A stretch of 64,000 nt of DNA from Nocardioides lacusdianchii (lineage in GTDB: Bacteria > Actinomycetota > Actinomycetes > Propionibacteriales > Nocardioidaceae), in the NCBI RefSeq assembly GCF_020102855.1, contig NZ_JADHZD010000006.1:174299-238298 (forward strand), given 5' to 3'. This document shows positions 17,677 through 27,009 of this stretch, in pieces (position 1 is the first letter of the stretch; the number at the start of each line of letters is the position of its first letter). The position numbers and the translations under genes are program-made. The notes below the pieces were generated by a model. That model was given only the letters and a program-made list of their open reading frames with translations. It had not been told where the DNA came from and made no database searches.

Positions 17677-19110
17677 GTGACCACGCGAACTCTCTCTCGG
17701 ACCGTGCTCGCCGCCGCCCTCGTCGGTGCCCTCGCCGTCGGGCTCACCGGCGCGACCGCGACCGCGCGCACCTCGGCCCCGGTCGACGGCGCGCCTGGCA
17801 TCGGCGACCCCTACTGGCCGCTCGACGGCAACGGCGGCATCGACGTCGCGTCGTACGCCATCTCCCACCGATACGTGCTGGCCACCGAGCGGCTCAGCGG
17901 CCGCACCCGCATCGAGCTCACCGCCACGCAGGACCTGCGGAGCTTCTCGCTGGACTTCCTGCTGAAGGTCTCGAAGGTCACCGTCGACGGCGAGCCGGCG
18001 GCGTACGTGAAGACGGACGGAGGCCACGAGCTGCGGATCACCCCGGCCCAGCCCCTGGCCGCGGGCACGAAGCACCGCGTCGTGGTGACGTACGCCGACA
18101 AGCCGGGCAGGTACGGCTACGCCGGGGAGCGCAACTGGCTGGCCAGCTCGCGCGAGGTGGTGACGATGAACGAGCCGCACATGGCGCCGTGGTGGTTCCC
18201 GGCCAACGACCACCCGCTCGACAAGGCGTTGGTCGACGTCAGGGTGCAGGTGCCGCGGGGACGCGAGGTCATCTCCAACGGCGAGCTGAAGGGCCGTGAG
18301 GTCGGCAAGCGCTGGACCACCTGGCACTGGCGCGCCGACGAGCCGATGGTGCCCTACCTCGCCTTCTTCGCCGCCGGCGACTTCGCCATCGAGAAGGGCA
18401 CCCGCCGTGGACTGCCGTGGCTCGTGGCGGTCTCGGAGCTGCTCAGCCCGCGCGACCAGCGGGCCAGCATGCGGCTGATGAAGCGGACCCCGGAGGTCGT
18501 GGCCGCGCTGGAGAAGGACCTCGGCGACTACCCGTTCTCGGTCGTCGGCGGGATCACCACAGGCCTCGACCCGGGCTTCGCGCTGGAGAACCAGACCCGA
18601 CCGACCTACCCGGCCGTCGGCGGCAGCTACGTCAGCCTCGTCGTCCACGAGCTGGCCCACCAGTGGTTCGGCGACGACATCGCGGTCCAGCACTGGCGCG
18701 ACATCTGGCTCAACGAGGGCTTCGCCAGCTTCATGGAGTGGCGCTGGGCCGAGACCCACGGGGGTCGCTCCGGCGCGGAGACCCTGCGCAGCTACTACGA
18801 CGGCGTCGCCGCCACCTCGGGCTTCTGGGACGTCGTCGTCGGTGACCCGGGCGCCGAGCGCGTCTTCGACCCGGCGGTCTACGGCCGCGGTGCGATGACG
18901 CTCCAGGCGCTGCGCAACCGCGTGGGCGACGAGGTCTTCTGGCGGCTGCTGCGCACCTGGATCCGCGAGCAGCGCGGCGGCAACGGGTCGAGCGCGGAGT
19001 TCGAGGCGCTGGCCGCGCGCGTCAGCGGCCAGGACCTCACGTCGTTCTTCCAGGCCTGGCTCCGGACGCCCGAGAAGCCGGCCGCCACCGCCGACAACGG
19101 GCTGGCCTGA
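17677..19110 (+). CDS. Secreted M1 family metallopeptidase
   Basis: The 477-aa product has a signal peptide (hydrophobic run about 7-25, then ATATART) and the gluzincin motif HELAHQW with H324, E325 and H328, plus E347 in NEGFAS 18 residues after the second histidine. The exopeptidase GxMEN motif seen in typical M1 aminopeptidases appears as GFALENQT here. The protein is short for M1 (many exceed 800 aa) and keeps only the N-terminal beta domain, the catalytic domain and a brief tail. It is divergent from the RIO gene. Confidence 0.88.
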   Translation: MTTRTLSRTVLAAALVGALAVGLTGATATARTSAPVDGAPGIGDPYWPLDGNGGIDVASYAISHRYVLATERLSGRTRIELTATQDLRSFSLDFLLKVSKVTVDGEPAAYVKTDGGHELRITPAQPLAAGTKHRVVVTYADKPGRYGYAGERNWLASSREVVTMNEPHMAPWWFPANDHPLDKALVDVRVQVPRGREVISNGELKGREVGKRWTTWHWRADEPMVPYLAFFAAGDFAIEKGTRRGLPWLVAVSELLSPRDQRASMRLMKRTPEVVAALEKDLGDYPFSVVGGITTGLDPGFALENQTRPTYPAVGGSYVSLVVHELAHQWFGDDIAVQHWRDIWLNEGFASFMEWRWAETHGGRSGAETLRSYYDGVAATSGFWDVVVGDPGAERVFDPAVYGRGAMTLQALRNRVGDEVFWRLLRTWIREQRGGNGSSAEFEALAARVSGQDLTSFFQAWLRTPEKPAATADNGLA

Positions 19111-19113
19111 GCG

Positions 19114-19716
19114 ATGGTGGACGTCCCCTGGTTCCGCGCGCCCGCCGACGGTGATCCGGGCACCCTCAACGCCTGCTACGTCGCACTCGACCTGCCCGTG
19201 ATCCGCGGTCGCGCCGACGAGGTCGCACTCGTCCTCGACGGCACCGACCACACGTTTGCCCGGCTGCTCACCGAGGTGGCGGCCTGCGCCGGGGTGCTGT
19301 GCGCCTTCGGCGTCGAGGTGGGCGATGAGGTCGCACTCGGCCCGCTGCCGGCGGAGACGGCGGTCGTCGCCGCCCTCGCGGTGGCGCGGGTCGGCGCGGT
19401 GGCGTCGTACGACGAGTCCCCGAGCCCGTCCGCGAAGGTGCGGCTCACCGCGACGGACGCCGGTGTCGTCCTCGTCGCCGGTGGTGACGAGGTGGCGTGG
19501 GACGTCGCGATGCGGGCGGGTCGCACCGATCCGGCCGGCTGCGCCGACGTCCCCGGCGACGCGGTGCTGGCCCGCCGCGGCGACCAGGTGCTGCCGGTGC
19601 TGGCGGCGCTCGGCTCGTCGGTCGAGGGGACGTCGCCGGTCCCGGAGGGCCTGACCCTCGTCGAGGTGGTCGGCGTCGCGGTCTGGACGTCCCAGGCGCC
19701 GCGCCCCACGGCATGA
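19114..19716 (+). CDS. Stand-alone acyl-CoA-synthetase N-terminal-like protein
   Basis: The 200-aa product starts with WFRAPADGDPGTLNACY and continues with NACYVALDLPVIRGRADEVAL. That pattern matches the N-terminal region of AMP-forming acetyl/propionyl-CoA synthetases just before the adenylation core. It goes on through the HTFARLLTEVAACAGVL helix and GDEVALGPLPAETAV segment. The ATP-binding P-loop, the A8 motif and the C-terminal lid are all missing, so it should not be an active ligase. The ATG lies 3 bases after the M1 peptidase stop. It may be a truncated relic kept for binding, or a regulator. Confidence 0.75.
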   Translation: MVDVPWFRAPADGDPGTLNACYVALDLPVIRGRADEVALVLDGTDHTFARLLTEVAACAGVLCAFGVEVGDEVALGPLPAETAVVAALAVARVGAVASYDESPSPSAKVRLTATDAGVVLVAGGDEVAWDVAMRAGRTDPAGCADVPGDAVLARRGDQVLPVLAALGSSVEGTSPVPEGLTLVEVVGVAVWTSQAPRPTA

Positions 19717-19751
19717 GGACGGTCTGAGCGCCGCCTGCGACACTGGCCGGC

Positions 19752-20846
19752 GTGACCGTCCGTGACATCGTGATCCTCGGCTCGACCGGGTCGATCGGCA
19801 CCCAGGCCCTTGACCTCGTCCGCGCCCACCCCGACCGGTTCCGCGTGGTCGGACTGACCGCCGGCGGGTCGAACCCCGACCTCTTCGCGGCGCAGGTCGA
19901 GGAGTTCGGCCCGGCGTTCTCCGGACTGGGCGAGGAGGCCTCGACCGAGGCGGCCGCCCGTCCGTGCGACGTGGTGCTCAACGGCATCACCGGGGCGGTC
20001 GGGCTGCGGCCCACGCTCGCCGCGCTCGACGCCGGCACCACGCTCGCGCTGGCCAACAAGGAGTCGCTGATCATCGGCGGCCCGCTGGTCAGGGAGCGCG
20101 CCCGCCCGGGGCAGATCGTGCCCGTCGACTCCGAGCACAGTGCGATCGCGCAGAGCCTGCGCGCCGGCAGCGCCGGGGAGGTACGCCGACTCGTGCTGAC
20201 CGCGTCGGGCGGCCCGTTCCGCGGCCGCAGCGCCGCCGAGCTCGCGGACGTCACGCCCGAGCAGGCGCTGGCCCACCCCAACTTCTCGATGGGCCGGGTG
20301 ATCACGACCAACTCCGCGACCCTGGTCAACAAGGGCCTCGAGGTGATCGAGGCGCACCTGCTCTTCGACGTCCCCTTCGACCGCATCGACGTGGTCGTGC
20401 ACCCGCAGCAGCTCATCCACTCGATGGTCGAGTTCGTCGACGGAGCCGTGGTCGCCCAGCTGGGCCTGCCGACGATGCTCGTGCCGATCTCGCTCGGCAT
20501 GGGGTGGCCGGACCGGGTGCCCGACGCGGAGACCCCGATCGACTGGACGAAGGCGGCCGACTGGCGCTTCGAGCCGCTCGACGACGAAGTCTTCCCGGCC
20601 GTCACGCTGGCCCGGACGGCGGGGGAGCGAGGCGGCACCGCCCCGGCGGTCTACAACGCCGCCAACGAGGTGGCCGTCGACGCCTTCCACGAGGGGCGGC
20701 TCCGCTTCCCCGACATCGTGGCCACGGTTTCGCAGGTCCTGGCCGCCCACGACGTACCATCGAGGGAGCACCTCACGGTGGACGACGTCCTCGCCGCCGA
20801 TGCCTGGGCGCGTGCCGAGGCCTCCGAACTGATCCGGCAGCCCTGA
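19752..20846 (+). CDS. dxr: 1-deoxy-D-xylulose-5-phosphate reductoisomerase
   Basis: DXR converts DXP to MEP with NADPH, the second step of the MEP isoprenoid pathway. The 364-aa product has the NADPH motif [11 protein letters not shown] at the N-terminus, ALANKESL, the VPVDSEHSA catalytic-loop motif, the ASGGPFRG loop, and the NAANEVAV C-terminal block. Near residue 60 it lacks the usual long loop, running from FAAQVEEF to SGLGEEAST. It is slightly short compared with the ~390-aa norm. The GTG start lacks a strong ribosome site. rseP follows after 53 bases. Confidence 0.95.
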   Translation: MTVRDIVILGSTGSIGTQALDLVRAHPDRFRVVGLTAGGSNPDLFAAQVEEFGPAFSGLGEEASTEAAARPCDVVLNGITGAVGLRPTLAALDAGTTLALANKESLIIGGPLVRERARPGQIVPVDSEHSAIAQSLRAGSAGEVRRLVLTASGGPFRGRSAAELADVTPEQALAHPNFSMGRVITTNSATLVNKGLEVIEAHLLFDVPFDRIDVVVHPQQLIHSMVEFVDGAVVAQLGLPTMLVPISLGMGWPDRVPDAETPIDWTKAADWRFEPLDDEVFPAVTLARTAGERGGTAPAVYNAANEVAVDAFHEGRLRFPDIVATVSQVLAAHDVPSREHLTVDDVLAADAWARAEASELIRQP

Positions 20847-20899
20847 TCTGAGCCCTCCCCGCACCCCGCCCCAGCCCCACATCCGAAGGACCTGCCTGC

Positions 20900-22246
20900 A
20901 TGACCGCCCTGCTCTACACCCTGGGTGTCGTCGCCTTCGTGGTGTCGATCCTGGTCTCGATCGGGCTCCACGAGTTCGGTCACCTCGTGCCGGCCAAGAA
21001 GTTCGGCTGCAAGGTCCCGCAGTGGTTCATCGGCTTCGGTCCGACCGTGTGGAGCAAGCAGATCGGCGAGACCGAGTACGGCATCAAGGCCATCCCGCTC
21101 GGCGGCTACGTCAAGATCGTCGGGATGCTCCCCCCGGGTGCGGAGGGACTCGTCGACGAGACGACGTACGACGAGGACGGCGAGGCGGTGCACAAGGTGC
21201 GCCGCTCCAACACCGGCATGTTCACCCAGCTGATCTCCGACGCGCGCGCCGCTGAGTGGGAGTACGTCAAGCAGCACGACACCGACCGCCTCTTCTACCG
21301 CCTGCCGTGGTGGAAGAAGGTGATCGTGATGGCGGGTGGTCCGATGGTCAACATCGCCATCGCCTTCTCGCTCTTCGTGCTGCTCTTCGCGACCTACGGC
21401 AACCCGCGCGACGAGGTGGTCGAGCCCACCGTCGCCGGCGTGCCCGAGTGCGTGATCCCGGTCGAGGAGCTGCCGCGCGACTGCACGACCGAGGACCCGC
21501 CGACTCCCGCCAAGGAGGCCGGCCTCCAGCCGGGCGACGAGATCCTCAGCTTCAACGGCACCCCCTTCAGCGACTGGGACAGCTTCCAGTCGCAGATCCG
21601 CGGCAACGCCGACGGCGACGCGGTCCTCGAGGTGCGACGCGGCGACGAGCAGCTGACCCTCACGACCAACACCACCGTCACCCTGCGCCAGACCTCGCTG
21701 GAGGACCAGACCCTCACCGAGGTCGGCTTCCTCGGCGTGCAGCCGGTGACGCGCCTGGAGACCGGCGGCGTGCTCTACACCGGCAGGCAGATGGGCACGA
21801 TGACGGTCGAGACCGCCCAGGCCCTGGCCCAGCTGCCGGTCAAGGTCTACGAGGTCGGCCGCGCGATCGTCGGGCTCCAGGAGCGCGACCCCGAGAGTCC
21901 CGTCTCGATCGTCGGCGGCGGCCGCTTCGCCGGCGAGGCAGCCTCCAGCGAGGCCTTCCCGCTGACCGAGAAGATCGTCACGCTGCTCTTCCTCATCGCG
22001 AGCTTCAACTTCTTCATCGGCATGTTCAACTTCGTGCCGCTGCTGCCCCTCGACGGTGGCCACATCGCCGGTGCCCTCTACGAGGGTGCCAAGCGCGGCG
22101 TGGCCCGGCTCCGCGGACGCCCCGACCCCGGGCACGTCGACGTCGCCAAGCTGTTGCCGGTGGCGTACGTCGTGGGGTTGGCGATGCTCGTGATGGGCGT
22201 CGTGCTCATCGTGGCCGACATCGTCGTGCCGCTGCGCCTGAGCTGA
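20900..22246 (+). CDS. rseP: Site-2 protease, RseP/Rip1 type (M50)
   Basis: This membrane-embedded zinc protease cuts anti-sigma factors and other substrates within the membrane. The 448-aa product has HEFGH (H24, E25, H28) in the first span, a PDZ domain at about 185-285 (GLQPGDEILSFNG), and the second catalytic motif FVPLLPLDGGH in the third span. Mycobacterial Rip1 lies in the same place between dxr and ispG. A region of about 40 residues after residue 80 is hydrophilic and acidic. The ATG follows GAAGGAC. Confidence 0.94.
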   Translation: MTALLYTLGVVAFVVSILVSIGLHEFGHLVPAKKFGCKVPQWFIGFGPTVWSKQIGETEYGIKAIPLGGYVKIVGMLPPGAEGLVDETTYDEDGEAVHKVRRSNTGMFTQLISDARAAEWEYVKQHDTDRLFYRLPWWKKVIVMAGGPMVNIAIAFSLFVLLFATYGNPRDEVVEPTVAGVPECVIPVEELPRDCTTEDPPTPAKEAGLQPGDEILSFNGTPFSDWDSFQSQIRGNADGDAVLEVRRGDEQLTLTTNTTVTLRQTSLEDQTLTEVGFLGVQPVTRLETGGVLYTGRQMGTMTVETAQALAQLPVKVYEVGRAIVGLQERDPESPVSIVGGGRFAGEAASSEAFPLTEKIVTLLFLIASFNFFIGMFNFVPLLPLDGGHIAGALYEGAKRGVARLRGRPDPGHVDVAKLLPVAYVVGLAMLVMGVVLIVADIVVPLRLS

Positions 22247-22346
22247 GCGGCGTACGGCTGACCGAGCGGTGTCCCAAGCGGCTTCTCGTCCGTTCGAATG
22301 CCCCTCACCCACCGCTGGCGGGCGGGTCGTTGCGCGTCGCGGCGCT

Positions 22347-22400
22347 GGGCGGTGCGTGACGCGGATTGCAGCCCTTCGGATTCCTCCTCACTCACCGCCC
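22347..22400. repeat. 54-bp palindromic repeat B, copy upstream of ispG
   Basis: This imperfect palindrome starts GGGCGGTGCGTGA and ends TCACTCACCGCCC. It shares both ends and exact length with the better-preserved copy at 43706-43759. A further degenerate half-copy appears just to its left (about 22299-22311, CTCACCCACCGC). It occupies the 210-bp gap between rseP and ispG. Confidence 0.7.
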
Positions 22401-22456
22401 TCGCGGGGCCAACCGCGCCGCGGGGACCTGACGCCCCGGCCCGTACGATGGGAGCC

Positions 22457-23608
22457 ATGACCGCCGTCGGCCTCGGCATGCCTGCCCTCCCGCCCCCCGT
22501 CCTCGCTCCGCGTCGCAAGACCCGCCAGATCAAGGTGGGCTCGGTGGGGGTCGGCAGCGACTCCCCGATCTCGGTGCAGTCGATGACCACGACGCTCACC
22601 TCCGACGTCAACGCCACGCTCCAGCAGATCGCCGAGCTCACCGCCACCGGGTGCGACATCGTCCGTGTCGCGTGCCCGAGCCAGGACGACGCCGACGCAC
22701 TGCCCGCCATCGCGCAGAAGTCGCAGATCCCGGTCATCGCCGACATCCACTTCCAGCCGAAGTACGTCTTCGCGGCGATCGACGCCGGCTGCGCCGCGGT
22801 CCGGGTCAACCCCGGCAACATCCGCAAGTTCGACGACCAGGTCAAGGAGATCGCGCGGGCCGCCAAGGACCGCGGCACCTCGATCCGGATCGGCGTCAAC
22901 GCCGGCTCGCTCGACAAGCGGATCATGGACAAGTACGGCAAGGCCACGCCCGAGGCGCTCGTCGAGTCGGCCGTCTGGGAGGCGAGCCTCTTCGAGGAGC
23001 ACGACTTCCACGACTTCAAGATCTCGGTCAAGCACAACGACCCCGTCGTGATGGTCCGCGCCTACGAGCTGCTCGCCGAGGCCGGCGACTGGCCGTTGCA
23101 CCTCGGTGTCACCGAAGCCGGCCCCGCCTTCCAGGGCACCATCAAGTCCTCGGTCGCCTTCGGCCACCTGCTCAGCAAGGGCATCGGCGACACCATCCGC
23201 GTCTCGCTGTCCGCGCCGCCGGTCGAGGAGGTCAAGGTCGGCCTCCAGATCCTGGAGTCGCTCAACCTCAAGCCGCGCCGCCTCGAGATCGTCTCCTGCC
23301 CGAGCTGTGGTCGGGCCCAGGTCGACGTCTACAAGCTCGCCGAGGAGGTCACCGCCGGCCTCGAGGGCATGGAGGTGCCGCTCCGCGTGGCCGTCATGGG
23401 CTGCGTCGTCAACGGCCCGGGCGAGGCCCGCGAGGCCGACCTCGGCGTCGCCTCCGGCAACGGCAAGGGCCAGATCTTCGTCAAGGGCGAGGTCATCAAG
23501 ACCGTCCCGGAGTCGCAGATCGTGGAGACCCTCATCGAGGAGGCACTGCGCCTCGCCGAGGGCATGGAACCGGTCGATGGCTCCGAGGCGTCCGTCACCG
23601 TCAGCTGA
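22457..23608 (+). CDS. ispG: 4-hydroxy-3-methylbut-2-enyl diphosphate synthase (IspG)
   Basis: IspG reduces MEcPP to HMBPP, the penultimate MEP-pathway step. The 383-aa product has the TIM-barrel start with [15 protein letters not shown] and the [4Fe-4S] ligands C281, C284 (CPSCGR) and C316 (GCVVNGPGE). The ATG at 22457 gives the usual N-terminus MTAVGLGMP. An ATG three codons upstream is equally possible, and the frame stays open to 22298 through the repeat region. It is the third gene of the dxr-rseP-ispG cluster. Confidence 0.95.
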   Translation: MTAVGLGMPALPPPVLAPRRKTRQIKVGSVGVGSDSPISVQSMTTTLTSDVNATLQQIAELTATGCDIVRVACPSQDDADALPAIAQKSQIPVIADIHFQPKYVFAAIDAGCAAVRVNPGNIRKFDDQVKEIARAAKDRGTSIRIGVNAGSLDKRIMDKYGKATPEALVESAVWEASLFEEHDFHDFKISVKHNDPVVMVRAYELLAEAGDWPLHLGVTEAGPAFQGTIKSSVAFGHLLSKGIGDTIRVSLSAPPVEEVKVGLQILESLNLKPRRLEIVSCPSCGRAQVDVYKLAEEVTAGLEGMEVPLRVAVMGCVVNGPGEAREADLGVASGNGKGQIFVKGEVIKTVPESQIVETLIEEALRLAEGMEPVDGSEASVTVS

Positions 23609-23663
23609 CGCCCATCCCGTGGTCCGACGGGCGCGGTGACCGCCACGGCCCTAGGCTCACAGC

Positions 23664-24521
23664 GTGCTGAGGACCCGCGAGCTGGAACAGGTGCGCGTGC
23701 TGGGCCCGGGTGACCGGGACCGGTTCGTCGCGCTCGCGGAGCAGGACCCGGTGGTCAACGTCTTCGCCGACTACCGCGCGCGCCTGACCAACCTCGACGA
23801 GCGCTGGCTCGGCGGGCAGGTCTGGGGCCGCTTCGACGGCGAGGAGCTCGTCGCCGGGTGCCACCTCGGCGCCAACCTGGTGCCGGTGCAGTGCACGCCC
23901 GACGACGTCGGCGTCTTCGCCGACGCCGCGCTGCGCCGCCGCGGCCACGTCGGCACGATCGTGGGCCCCAGCGACGTCGTCTCCGCGCTGTGGGAGGTCC
24001 TCGAGCCTCGCTGGGCGCGGCCGCGCGAGGTGCGGCTGCGCCAGCCCCACCTCGAGATCGACCACGTGCCCGACGTGGCGCCCGCGACGGACGTACGCCT
24101 CACGAACCCGGGCGACCTCGAGGTGCTCTACCCGGCCTGCGTCGCGATGTACACCGAGGAGGTCGGGGTCTCGCCGGAGAACGACGCCGGCGGCGGGGAC
24201 CTCTACCGCGCCCGTGTGCAGCAGCTCATCGGGCGGGGCTGGTCGATGGCGAGCTTCGACGAGGCCGGGGTGGTCTTCAAGGCCGAGATCGCCTGTGTGA
24301 CCCCGTACGCCGCCCAGGTGCAGGGCGTGTGGGTGCGACCCGACCGCCGGGGCGAGGGTCTCGCCGTGAGCGGCATGGCCGCCGTGGTCGCGCACGTCCT
24401 CGGCTCGGGCGTGGCGCCGGTGGTCTCGCTCTACGTCAACGAGTGGAACACGCCCGCGCGTGCGGCGTACGCCCGTGTCGGCTTCGAGCAGACGGCGACC
24501 TTCGCGACCCTGATGTTCTAG
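23664..24521 (+). CDS. GNAT N-acetyltransferase with N-terminal DUF4081-like domain
   Basis: The 285-aa product has two halves. The N-terminal half (about 1-140) resembles the DUF4081 domain, and the C-terminal half is a GNAT fold with VQGVWVRPDRRGEGLA (acetyl-CoA pyrophosphate loop) and SLYVNEWNTPARAAYARVGFE. A gene of this type follows ispG in mycobacteria as well, which supports the call. The substrate is unknown. The start is a GTG 55 bases after ispG. Confidence 0.87.
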   Translation: MLRTRELEQVRVLGPGDRDRFVALAEQDPVVNVFADYRARLTNLDERWLGGQVWGRFDGEELVAGCHLGANLVPVQCTPDDVGVFADAALRRRGHVGTIVGPSDVVSALWEVLEPRWARPREVRLRQPHLEIDHVPDVAPATDVRLTNPGDLEVLYPACVAMYTEEVGVSPENDAGGGDLYRARVQQLIGRGWSMASFDEAGVVFKAEIACVTPYAAQVQGVWVRPDRRGEGLAVSGMAAVVAHVLGSGVAPVVSLYVNEWNTPARAAYARVGFEQTATFATLMF

Positions 24522-24592
24522 ACCGGGGAGACCGGCAAAAGAAAATCCGGCCGGGACGTATCAGCACGGCGCGTGCCCCCTCCTGAGAAGAC

Positions 24593-25204
24593 ATGGGGAC
24601 AATGGTCACCATGTCAGAGGACCGAAGGGCTGAGGGGCAGCCCGACCAGTCACCGTGGGACATGGCCAGTGGGGCGTTCATCGCCTGGCGTGCAGGGGAC
24701 GCCAGTGCGGTGGACGAGCTGGTTGCCGCGATGACACCGGTGCTCTGGCACGTGGTGAGGGCATACGGGCACGACCGACAGTCGGCCGAGGACGTGATCC
24801 AGGCGACCTGGCTGGGATTCGTGCGGCTCCACCAAACCATCGAGGACCCCCAGGCGGTCGCGTCCTGGCTGATCACCTCAGCCAGGCGCGGCGCAGCCGC
24901 ACACGCCCGGACCGCACGCCGTGCGGCACCGGTCGAGGACGAGACGCTGCACGCCGTGCTCCCGGACGCGGAGTCGGCGGAGGCGCTCGCCCAGCGTGAC
25001 GACGAGGCGGCACGGCTGTGGGGAGCCGTGGCGTCGGTCGACGAACGATGCCGCAGGCTGCTGAGGGTCGTGGCCTTCATGGACCGGCCCGACTACCAGT
25101 CCCTGAGCCGGGAGCTCGACATGCCTGTCGGGAGCATCGGGCCCACGCGGGCGCGGTGCCTGGCCAAGGTCCGATCCGCCCTGATGAGAGGAGGCGAGCG
25201 ATGA
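24593..25204 (+). CDS. Sigma-70 family (ECF-like) RNA polymerase sigma factor
   Basis: The 203-aa product has sigma region 2 (DELVAAMTPVLWHVVRAYGHDRQSAED with VIQATWLGFVRLH) and region 4 (YQSLSRELDMPVGSIGPTRARCLAKVR). It would direct polymerase to a dedicated promoter set. Two in-frame ATGs lie near the start (24593 and 24611); the second removes MGTMVT and is equally plausible. The stop overlaps the next gene's ATG by four bases. There is no adjacent membrane anti-sigma gene. Instead the next gene encodes a small soluble protein, and the locus continues with a subtilase and a CHAT protein. Confidence 0.88.
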   Translation: MGTMVTMSEDRRAEGQPDQSPWDMASGAFIAWRAGDASAVDELVAAMTPVLWHVVRAYGHDRQSAEDVIQATWLGFVRLHQTIEDPQAVASWLITSARRGAAAHARTARRAAPVEDETLHAVLPDAESAEALAQRDDEAARLWGAVASVDERCRRLLRVVAFMDRPDYQSLSRELDMPVGSIGPTRARCLAKVRSALMRGGER

Positions 25205-25662
25205 CCACCGACGACGATGCCGCTCTCCTCGAGGAGCTGCGAGCCATGTGGACGACCTACGACCCGCCGCCGCCCGGACTGACGCAGACGATGATCGCCG
25301 TCGTCGCGGCCGCCGACCTCGACCCGGAGTGGGAGATGCTGGTCCTGGTCCGCGACTCCGCCCACGAGGCGCTCGCCCAGGTCCGCGGCCTGGCCACGGC
25401 CCGGATGCTGTGGTTCACCGCGGCCGAGGGCTGGTCCCTGGAGGCCGAGGTCGACGGCCATCAGGTGCGCGGGCAGGTGCTCGACCTCGATGGCGACATG
25501 GGGGCCGTCGAGGTCACGGTCGAGACCGCGGACGGGCGGTCGTGGACGACCGGCGTGGACGAGGTGGGGTTCTTCGCGATCACCGCCGAGCCCACCGGCT
25601 CGGTCCGCTTCACCGTGCGGATCGGCCAGACGTCGTCCAGCAGCCGATGGGTCGAGCTCTAG
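25201..25662 (+). CDS. Small beta-rich protein paired with the sigma factor
   Basis: The 153-aa acidic protein has a helical N-terminal part (about 1-60, EELRAMWTTYDPPPPGL then AAADLDPEWEMLVLVRDSA) and a C-terminal half with the strand-turn pattern of a carboxypeptidase-regulatory-like or other Ig-like sandwich (GVDEVGFFAITAEPTGSVRF). I do not recognise a named family. ATGA overlap with the sigma gene implies co-translation and probably direct partnership, perhaps as an anti-sigma factor or sensor. Its stop shares CTAG with the stop of the convergent subtilase gene. Confidence 0.75.
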   Translation: MTTDDDAALLEELRAMWTTYDPPPPGLTQTMIAVVAAADLDPEWEMLVLVRDSAHEALAQVRGLATARMLWFTAAEGWSLEAEVDGHQVRGQVLDLDGDMGAVEVTVETADGRSWTTGVDEVGFFAITAEPTGSVRFTVRIGQTSSSSRWVEL

Positions 25663-26936
25663 AGCAGGTCCAGCTCGTGGTGCGGGCCGACCATCGGGTC
25701 GGAGTCGTACCTCGCGCGGGCCAGCACGGCGTCGCGGGCGTCACGCGCTGACGACCCGGTCTCGGAGATCTCGCGGGCGATCCGCCCGGCGACGTAGGGG
25801 GCGGCGAACGACGTGCCGCTCCACCGTGCCATGCCGGTGCTGAAGACCCGTACGTCGCCCTTGTCGGGGCTCTCGTGGCACGTGAACGTCCCGTCCGGGA
25901 ACGCGTTGACGTGGTTGCGGCCGAGGGCGTAGACGTCCGCGGACACCCCGAAGTTGGAGAAGTCCGAGACCCGCTCGTCGCGGTCGATCGAGCCGACGCC
26001 GACGCACCAGTCGAAGGCGGCCGGCCAGAACGGTGCCGCCCAGGAGTCGTTGCCTGCCGCGGCCACGAGCACGCAGTCGCGGTCGCGCAGGTGCTTGCGG
26101 TGGAACTTCTCCAGCGCGATCGAGGGCAGGTCCATCCGGGTGCGGCAGCCGGCCGACAGGTTGATCACCTGCGGGTCGTGGTCGAGCGCCTTCTCGAGAT
26201 GGTGCACGAGGTCCGACTCGAGGACCCCGCCACCGCCGAGCCCGCCGATCGCGAAGCCCTGGACGAAGACCTTCGTCTCCGGCGCGACGCACCGCACGAC
26301 GCCCGCGATGAAGGTGCCGTGGCCGGCGTAGGGACGCAGGTCGGGGCCGTTGAGCTCGTCGTCACCGTGCACGCCGTGCAGCCAGGGCGTACGCGGGTCG
26401 CTCCCCGACGCAGGGTTCCAGCCGGTGTCGATCACCACGACGCGGACGTCACACGCAACCTTGTGCTGGGGGACCAGCGGGGGCCACGGCTCGACCAGCC
26501 CGGTCTCCTCGGGCTCGATCGCCGGGCACAGGGTCCCGCCGCCTCCGCCACCGGGTGCGACGTGGACCCAGTGGTCGGGTGAGGCGGCGCCTCGGCGCAG
26601 GCCGCTCGCCTCGAGCAGGTCGAGGACGTCGGGCACCGACTCGCCGCCGGGTCGCTCGCCGAGCAGGTAGCGGACCAGCTCGCCGTCGAGGAGGCGTACG
26701 TCGTCGCGCTGCGGCGGGTCGCCCAGCACGCCCTTGTCGAGCCGGGCCACCGCGGCCTCGAAGTCCTCGACCTCCTCGACGCGCACCAGCACGCGGTGCG
26801 GGTGGAAGACGTAGGTGAAGTCCGCCGGGGCCTCGGTGTCCCAGGCCACCGCACCGTCGTTCGCCTCGCGGAAGTCGCGGAGCTGGTCGGTGGTGCGTCG
26901 TCGTGCGTCGTTGCCGATCTTCCAGTCGTTCGCCAT
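25659..26936 (-). CDS. Intracellular subtilisin-like (S8) serine peptidase
   Basis: The 425-aa product has the complete subtilase triad: D170 (VVVIDTGWN), H206 (AGHGTFIAG) and S376 (SGTSFAAPYVAG), with oxyanion N296 (AAAGNDS). It has no signal peptide or membrane span, so it should act in the cytoplasm. The first ~160 residues form an N-terminal region with a possible propeptide-like domain (FTYVFHPHRVLVRVEEVEDF) and a GGGGGG linker at 129-134. The gene is divergent from the CHAT gene across 73 bp and convergent with the sigma-small-protein pair, placing it in the middle of that module. Confidence 0.9.
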   Translation of the reverse strand: MANDWKIGNDARRRTTDQLRDFREANDGAVAWDTEAPADFTYVFHPHRVLVRVEEVEDFEAAVARLDKGVLGDPPQRDDVRLLDGELVRYLLGERPGGESVPDVLDLLEASGLRRGAASPDHWVHVAPGGGGGGTLCPAIEPEETGLVEPWPPLVPQHKVACDVRVVVIDTGWNPASGSDPRTPWLHGVHGDDELNGPDLRPYAGHGTFIAGVVRCVAPETKVFVQGFAIGGLGGGGVLESDLVHHLEKALDHDPQVINLSAGCRTRMDLPSIALEKFHRKHLRDRDCVLVAAAGNDSWAAPFWPAAFDWCVGVGSIDRDERVSDFSNFGVSADVYALGRNHVNAFPDGTFTCHESPDKGDVRVFSTGMARWSGTSFAAPYVAGRIAREISETGSSARDARDAVLARARYDSDPMVGPHHELDLL

Positions 26937-27009
26937 GGAGTCGACGCTAGCCCTGTGAGGTCACCGTCAGGGGTGGAATCCGCACAAGTCTCCAACGGGA
27001 TCGGCAAGG

